DNA of 64,000 bases from NCBI GenBank assembly GCA_040904925.1, contig JBBDSP010000015.1:1-64000 (forward strand). Reading direction: 5' to 3'. The notes below the pieces were generated by a model, which saw only the letters and a program-made list of their open reading frames with translations, had not been told where the DNA came from and made no database searches. The first letter of the stretch is position 1. Every line of letters starts with the position of its first letter. Below, piece by piece: positions 59,879 to 64,000 of the stretch. Both the position numbers and the translations under genes were made by a program. Source of the DNA: Gracilimonas sp040904925. GTDB lineage: Bacteria > Bacteroidota > Rhodothermia > Balneolales > Balneolaceae.

Positions 59879-61213
59879 TTATTCGTTTGAGTAATACTCT
59901 TCAATTTCCCTGAGCCTGTCATCGATCATTTCTCGGGAATACCACTTGCCCTGAACCATAACTCCGGAATGATCTTGGATCACAGAGAGGTCATTTAGTG
60001 GATTGCCATCTATCAAAATTAGATCGGCTCGCTGGCCTTCACTTATGGTTCCAAAGTCATCCCACTCAGAAAAATAATCACCGACATTTTTGGTGCCGCT
60101 TTGAATGATCTCAAAATTGGACATTCCGGCGGCCTTCATATGTGGCAGCTCGCGATGAATAGATATTCCCGGAACACTGAATAGCTGAGGAGCATCGGTT
60201 CCCATCAGTATTTTCACGCCGGCCTTATTCATTTCTTCGAGAATCTTCCGGCGAAGTTCGGCATGCTCTTCAGGGTTATCCGTGGAATATCCGCTTTGGG
60301 GATTATCCGCAAAATCGAAGTAATTTTGTTTTACGGCCTCGGGGATATATTTCAACTCATCATATTCTTTCATGGCTTCATAATCTGCGGCACCGATAAT
60401 GGTCTCCCATAGAGCCATGGTCGGCACGATCCACACGTCATTTTCTTTAGTTAGCTGAATAACCTCTTCAAGCTTTTCCTCCATTTCTGATCCATCAAAT
60501 TCCCGCAGATAATCTACATATCCATCTACATGGTCGATAGTGATCTGCCCCGATTCGATGGCATGGATCACCCCAACATCAGCGGGAACATGTCCGCCAA
60601 ACGTAATGCCGACTTCATTGGCTGCTTCCGCCATTGCATCATATTGATCTTGTGTCAGTCCGGGATGAACTTTAAGCAGATCCCAGCCTTCCTCTTTATG
60701 CTCACGGACACGTTCAGCAGCTTGTTCCGGTGAGGAGATTGTATTTCCGTTAAAACTCGGTCCTGCCAGATACAGATTTGGGCCAATTAATTGCCCAGAG
60801 TTTACACGGTCTTTTAAGGTCAGCTGATCCTCATAACCCAGCATCCCCCGCACCGTTGTAATTCCTGCTGATATATATAAGAACAAAGTGCTCTCCACAT
60901 ATTCTTCATCGAAGTAATCGGGAGCATCAGGTCCGGGATTGGTTGGCGGTACATGTCCATGCATCTCAGCCAGGCCGGGCATCAGGTATTTTCCTGTACC
61001 ATCTATGATGGTTGCACCGGATGGAGCAACTACTTCCGTTGCCAGGCCTACCTCCACAATGCGATCTCCTTCAATCACAACCGTTTGGTTTTCCAACACC
61101 TCATCGTAGTTCATGGTAACAACATTCACATTGGTGAACAGGATCTGCTCGGAGGGTGAAGTACAGGAGAGTAGTAAAAGCAGAGGAAGTAAGATGTAGC
61201 TGAGTGTTTTCAT
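59879..61213 (-). CDS. Lipoprotein amidohydrolase, metal site intact
   Basis: A 444-residue amidohydrolase with a lipobox (LLLSC, C17) and the motif EMHGHVPP (H85, H87), plus GGHVPADVG, TIDHVDGY and MGTDAPQ at the later ligand and catalytic positions. The carboxylate Lys region is in LLKVHPGL. It is a membrane-attached relative of the nearby pair at 56550-59056. An upstream in-frame TTG/ATG run would add 20 residues without a signal; the ATG at 61213 begins the lipoprotein signal. Confidence 0.9.
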   Translation of the reverse strand: MKTLSYILLPLLLLLSCTSPSEQILFTNVNVVTMNYDEVLENQTVVIEGDRIVEVGLATEVVAPSGATIIDGTGKYLMPGLAEMHGHVPPTNPGPDAPDYFDEEYVESTLFLYISAGITTVRGMLGYEDQLTLKDRVNSGQLIGPNLYLAGPSFNGNTISSPEQAAERVREHKEEGWDLLKVHPGLTQDQYDAMAEAANEVGITFGGHVPADVGVIHAIESGQITIDHVDGYVDYLREFDGSEMEEKLEEVIQLTKENDVWIVPTMALWETIIGAADYEAMKEYDELKYIPEAVKQNYFDFADNPQSGYSTDNPEEHAELRRKILEEMNKAGVKILMGTDAPQLFSVPGISIHRELPHMKAAGMSNFEIIQSGTKNVGDYFSEWDDFGTISEGQRADLILIDGNPLNDLSVIQDHSGVMVQGKWYSREMIDDRLREIEEYYSNE

Positions 61214-61315
61214 ATGGTCAAAGGTGTTTTTAAATGTATTCGTAATTAAGCAGAAAATTCGGAGATAAACCAAAACTAAAGCGGCTGTGTGATCAATGTT
61301 TAATGTACTTATAGT

Positions 61316-62080
61316 TTAATTTTGTTTTAATCCGCCAAGAGCATCCCGAACTGCATTTCCAAAACTTCCTTTTTCCGCTTTGATATCCTCAGGTTTCAAT
61401 ACCTCCAGTTTACGAGCTCCGCGATAGAAAAAGTACATACTGATGGCCATTACGGTATGGGCAATATCAAGGTGATTGAACCAGGTGTGCAGGCCGATCT
61501 CACTGGTGTAAAAGAAAGCGGCCAGCGTTGCAAAAAGTACGGTGAGGAAAAAGATACGGCTTCCTTCATTTCGGGTTCGCCAGTAGACTAAAAAGTGAAG
61601 GGGTAGAACCACAAGCCCAAGACCATATGCAGAATGAACCTGAATGAAAAAGAAGTTGAGCGTAGTGAAAGTGATTACGGCAAAGGTGAGCAGTTCAACC
61701 ACGTTGGCTACCTCAAGAAACTTTCCAAACTTCTCATTGATAACAGGCCGGGCGTGCATAATGGAGGCTCGTTCGATCGCCATAACTGCTAGCATACTGA
61801 TGAGCCATCCGGGGAGTTTCCATTCCAGTCCCACCGCATATTGAAAGGCGTGACCCAGTACTCCGCCCAAGAAAGTAGCGAGCGCCATGATCCCAAAATA
61901 CCATCGCATATACTGATGGACCTTCCCCTTTTTGTTAAGCTTGATCAGTTTAAAAAGGGCAAATAAGCAGACCGCAGTAATCCAAAGATCCGTGAACGTC
62001 ACCATCGGCTCCATGATGGGAATGTCAAAGATCTCTATCGTAGGTTGGCCTGAATCTGACTGAAAGCGCTCGTTATCCAT
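61316..62080 (-). CDS. Seven-helix membrane protein of unknown function, His-rich
   Basis: A 254-residue protein (from ATG 62080; a TTG three codons earlier is also in frame) with seven hydrophobic helices. Histidines lie at membrane-edge positions: H77 in GVLGHAFQ (helix 2) and H198, H203 and H208 in HTWFNHLDIAHTVMAISMYFF before and within helix 7. The H-x4-H spacing and topology recall the CREST/PAQR-ceramidase superfamily, though the pattern is not an exact match. I cannot name the family. It lies alone between an amidohydrolase and a toxin-antitoxin pair. Confidence 0.6.
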   Translation of the reverse strand: MDNERFQSDSGQPTIEIFDIPIMEPMVTFTDLWITAVCLFALFKLIKLNKKGKVHQYMRWYFGIMALATFLGGVLGHAFQYAVGLEWKLPGWLISMLAVMAIERASIMHARPVINEKFGKFLEVANVVELLTFAVITFTTLNFFFIQVHSAYGLGLVVLPLHFLVYWRTRNEGSRIFFLTVLFATLAAFFYTSEIGLHTWFNHLDIAHTVMAISMYFFYRGARKLEVLKPEDIKAEKGSFGNAVRDALGGLKQN

Positions 62081-62164
62081 AAACTCCAAATTTTGAATTC
62101 ACGGAAAATAACAGAAAAGATGGGAATCTCGAATTAACAAATTACAGGAAGCAGTAAAGAACAT

Positions 62165-62578
62165 CTACTGCTCTAAAATTGCAATCAACTCTTGAGGTGT
62201 ATAAACAGGCAATTTAGATTTTTTAAAATCTTTCTTATTTCTTGTAAGAATTCCATCAAGATTGGAGTGTAAAGCAGACTGATGAAGTACACCGTCTTCA
62301 TAGTCTGTAAAACCGGCTTCAAAAACTGTTTCCAAGACTGTTCTGTTTATCGGAGACACATCAAATATTTTAAATAATGACTGTGTTAAATTGTCAGCTT
62401 TGCTTTTGTTTAGTTCCTTCGATAATAAATAGTAAAGCGTTGTTACCGTGGTGGCACCCAGCCATCCGGATATGTTTCTTTTTTCAGCCAAGTCTATGAG
62501 GAAAGCAGAGCTTTTAAAATGAGGTTCACGCTTCAAAAAAATATCGAGCAGAATATTGGTGTCAAACAGAATATTCAT
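62165..62578 (-). CDS. PIN-domain toxin (VapC-like ribonuclease)
   Basis: A 137-residue PIN-domain protein starting MNILFDTNILLDIFLKREPHF, with D6 as the first catalytic acid, and later acids in the region SKADNLTQSL ... AGFTDYEDGVLHQSAL (D-x-x-D) and the C-terminal GILTRNKKDFKKSK, which fits PIN/VapC (PF13470-like). It should be an RNase toxin neutralised by its upstream partner. The two genes overlap by 4 bases (antitoxin first), and the operator hairpin lies before the antitoxin. Confidence 0.88.
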   Translation of the reverse strand: MNILFDTNILLDIFLKREPHFKSSAFLIDLAEKRNISGWLGATTVTTLYYLLSKELNKSKADNLTQSLFKIFDVSPINRTVLETVFEAGFTDYEDGVLHQSALHSNLDGILTRNKKDFKKSKLPVYTPQELIAILEQ

Positions 62579-62820
62579 TTCAGATGCTTTTCTTCCAAGT
62601 ATGACTTGTAATCTTCTTCTGTTACAGAGCTCTTGTCTAACACCCCAATAAGTGAAGATGTTATTGGTGAATAACCGGAGTGGCCTTCTTTAGTTTGGTT
62701 TTCAATAGCTTTGAAATAATCAGCTACTAATTGTGAAACTGATGTATTCTTAGATTTTGCGTGCTCTTTGGCATTTTTTATCAGCTTATCATCTAATCGT
62801 AAAGTAAGTTTATTTTTCAT
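62575..62820 (-). CDS. Antitoxin of the PIN toxin (DUF6364-like, ribbon-helix-helix type)
   Basis: An 81-residue protein whose first 40 residues, KNKLTLRLDDKLIKNAKEHAKSKNTSVSQLVADYF, read as a ribbon-helix-helix DNA-binding domain (strand LTLRLDD, two helices). The rest, ending DYKSYLEEKHLK, is a plausible toxin-binding tail. It is first in the operon and directly follows a perfect palindrome, consistent with autorepression. I connect it to DUF6364 from memory. Confidence 0.85.
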   Translation of the reverse strand: MKNKLTLRLDDKLIKNAKEHAKSKNTSVSQLVADYFKAIENQTKEGHSGYSPITSSLIGVLDKSSVTEEDYKSYLEEKHLK

Positions 62821-62849
62821 GACGTATACATTATTGAGATGTATACGTC
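62821..62849. promoter_or_regulatory. Operator palindrome of the toxin-antitoxin operon
   Basis: GACGTATACAT at 62821-62831 and its exact complement at 62839-62849, 7 bases between. It abuts the antitoxin start codon (CAT of ATG ends at 62820), so a bound repressor would block transcription or translation initiation. Each arm carries a GTATAC palindrome. Confidence 0.8.
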
Positions 62850-62895
62850 AATATAAAAAAACACTTTGAATAACAAAAGAGAGCTATCTTTATTT

Positions 62896-62924
62896 CTCGT
62901 TCCACACGCTCTGCGTTGGAGTGG
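62896..62924. repeat. Possible remnant of a palindromic intergenic repeat
   Basis: CTCGTTCCACACGCTCTGCG followed by TTGGAGTGG, with ACGC-TCT-GCGT as its core, resembles from memory the widespread repeat CGTTCCCACGCTCTGCGTGGGAATG. It lies between metK and the toxin-antitoxin operon. Shared identity is only partial. Confidence 0.4.
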
Positions 62925-62929
62925 ATAGA

Positions 62930-64000
62930 TCAAGCTAATTTATCAACATAATCCAGTTTCTCCCATGGAAACTCCTCTCTTCCAAAATGACCGTAGGCCG
63001 CCGTTTGCCGATAGATAGGAGATTTCAGATTGAATCGCTTGATAATTCCCTGAGGTGTGCAATCGAAGGTTTTGGCGATCTTATCAGCAAGCTCCATATC
63101 ACTCATCTTTCCGGTTCCGTAGGTATTCACGTTGATGGAAACGGGCTCGGCTACACCGATGGCATAAGCAAGTTGAACAAGGCATTCATCAGCCAGGTCA
63201 GCAGCTAACACGTTCTTGGCTATATGGCGGGAAGCATAGGCCGCGCTGCGATCTACTTTTGATGGATCTTTTCCTGAAAAAGCACCTCCGCCGTGAGCAC
63301 CAAATCCACCATAAGTATCCACAATGATCTTGCGACCAGTAAGGCCGGTATCGCCATGTGGCCCGCCAACCACAAACTTGCCGGTGGGGTTTACGTGATA
63401 AATAGTATCATCATCCAATAATTCCGCAGGTAATACATTGGGAGTCAGGTGCTTCTTGATATCAGCTTTGATCTGTGCCTGATCAACCCCTTCATCATGC
63501 TGGGTTGAAAGTACGATAGTGTGAATGCGTTTAGGCTGACCTTCATCATCATATTCAATGGTTACCTGACTTTTACTGTCGGGAGCAAGGTATGGCATCA
63601 GGTCTGTTTCCTTACGAATGCGAGCCAACTCACGCAATAAATTGTGTGAATACTGCAGTGGCATGGGCATGAATTCAGGCGTTTGTCGGGTAGCATAACC
63701 GAACATCATTCCCTGATCGCCGGCGCCATCTCTATCAACGCCCATAGCAATATCCGGGCTTTGGGTATGGATGGTAGTGAGCACCCCACAACTCTCAGAA
63801 TCAAACCGATAGGAAGGTTTGGTATAGCCGATCTCACGGATCACCTGACGAACGATCTCCTGAACATCAACATAGGCATCGGTAGTTACCTCTCCGGAAA
63901 CCACGGCAAGACCAGTGGTTACAAGAGTTTCTACGGCTACGCGGGATTCTTTGTCGTCGGTGAGGAGGGCGTCTAAAATGGCATCTGAAATTTGATCGGC
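62930..64000 (-). CDS. metK: S-adenosylmethionine synthetase (N-terminus outside the window)
   Basis: Makes S-adenosylmethionine from methionine and ATP. The visible 356 residues continue in frame to the last base: ADQISDAILDALL and AVETLVTTGLAVVSGEV, the SAM-synthetase N-terminal region without its first residues. They contain MFGYATRQTPEFMPMPLQYSHNLL, the ATP loop GGPHGDTGLTGRKIIVDTYGG and GGGAFSGKDPSKVDRSAAYA. The end is DYVDKLA. It should lack only about 20 N-terminal residues. Spacing to the toxin-antitoxin pair is about 80 bases, with a repeat remnant in between. Confidence 0.97.
   Translation of the reverse strand, partial: ADQISDAILDALLTDDKESRVAVETLVTTGLAVVSGEVTTDAYVDVQEIVRQVIREIGYTKPSYRFDSESCGVLTTIHTQSPDIAMGVDRDGAGDQGMMFGYATRQTPEFMPMPLQYSHNLLRELARIRKETDLMPYLAPDSKSQVTIEYDDEGQPKRIHTIVLSTQHDEGVDQAQIKADIKKHLTPNVLPAELLDDDTIYHVNPTGKFVVGGPHGDTGLTGRKIIVDTYGGFGAHGGGAFSGKDPSKVDRSAAYASRHIAKNVLAADLADECLVQLAYAIGVAEPVSINVNTYGTGKMSDMELADKIAKTFDCTPQGIIKRFNLKSPIYRQTAAYGHFGREEFPWEKLDYVDKLA

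Noticed and set aside
1..64000. CRISPR array, rRNA operon or insertion sequence
   Set aside because: No regularly spaced direct repeats, no rRNA sequence and no transposase frame was seen anywhere in the window.

Overview
The window is an ordinary-looking chromosomal stretch (low-to-mid 40s % GC by eye) from a Gram-negative bacterium of the Bacteroidota/Balneolota side of the tree, most likely a Balneolaceae-type organism. Pointers: a secreted protein ending in a type A type IX secretion (Por) sorting domain with the YPNPFNPTT signature, the ribosomal set rpmB-rpmG-DUF4295, many SPII lipoproteins, 6-bladed propeller lipoproteins, PorT-like beta-barrels, and two promoters with the Bacteroidota -7 element TAnnTTTG. 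No phage, insertion sequence, integrase or CRISPR array is visible. TTG start codons recur (trkA, rsmG, xth and several overlapping genes), and few genes show a clear Shine-Dalgarno sequence.

Layout. 0-5 kb: end of a CstA-like transporter, then the potassium genes trkA-trkH, convergent with a two-RCK potassium channel. 5-11.3 kb: an Fe/2-oxoglutarate oxygenase, a PhoB/PhoR-type two-component pair, a mannose-1-phosphate guanylyltransferase, an overlapping three-gene unit on the minus strand (barrel protein, 99-aa protein, metallo-beta-lactamase-fold enzyme), and a glutathione peroxidase. 11.4-24.2 kb: tRNA-Asp, mnmG-rsmG-WYL regulator, gyrB-gyrA on the opposite strand, then rpmB-rpmG-DUF4295, yqeY-cvpA-tyrS-xth and a MarR regulator. 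This block has origin-like marks: one perfect and one near-perfect parS site in rsmG, and two perfect DnaA boxes between gyrB and rpmB.

24-36 kb: a propeller lipoprotein, small membrane protein, methyltransferase, uvrB, an E. coli-type chorismate mutase/prephenate dehydrogenase, a large BNR-repeat T9SS cargo protein with a small lipoprotein upstream, a VOC-domain protein, a TlpA-type thioredoxin and an iodotyrosine-deiodinase-like nitroreductase. 36-51 kb: a barrel-M23 peptidase fusion, a membrane HExxH protein, a second propeller lipoprotein, DoxX, proline dehydrogenase, a DUF4097 protein with a perfect 18-residue repeat, uvrA, a small porin-like barrel, and the overlapping operon hemolysin III-TolB-like protease/barrel-DUF2911. 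51-64 kb: an Nramp-like transporter without the usual metal ligands, an M14 carboxypeptidase, an operon of two amidohydrolases (one lacking its metal motif) and a SnoaL-like protein, a third amidohydrolase, a 7-TM protein, a PIN-domain toxin-antitoxin pair with a perfect operator palindrome, and metK running off the window end.

Most genes are housekeeping or envelope genes. The best leads are the parS/DnaA-box cluster, the toxin-antitoxin operator, the large intergenic hairpins, and several envelope proteins with unusual or degenerate active sites. I found no clear multi-gene system of a new kind.
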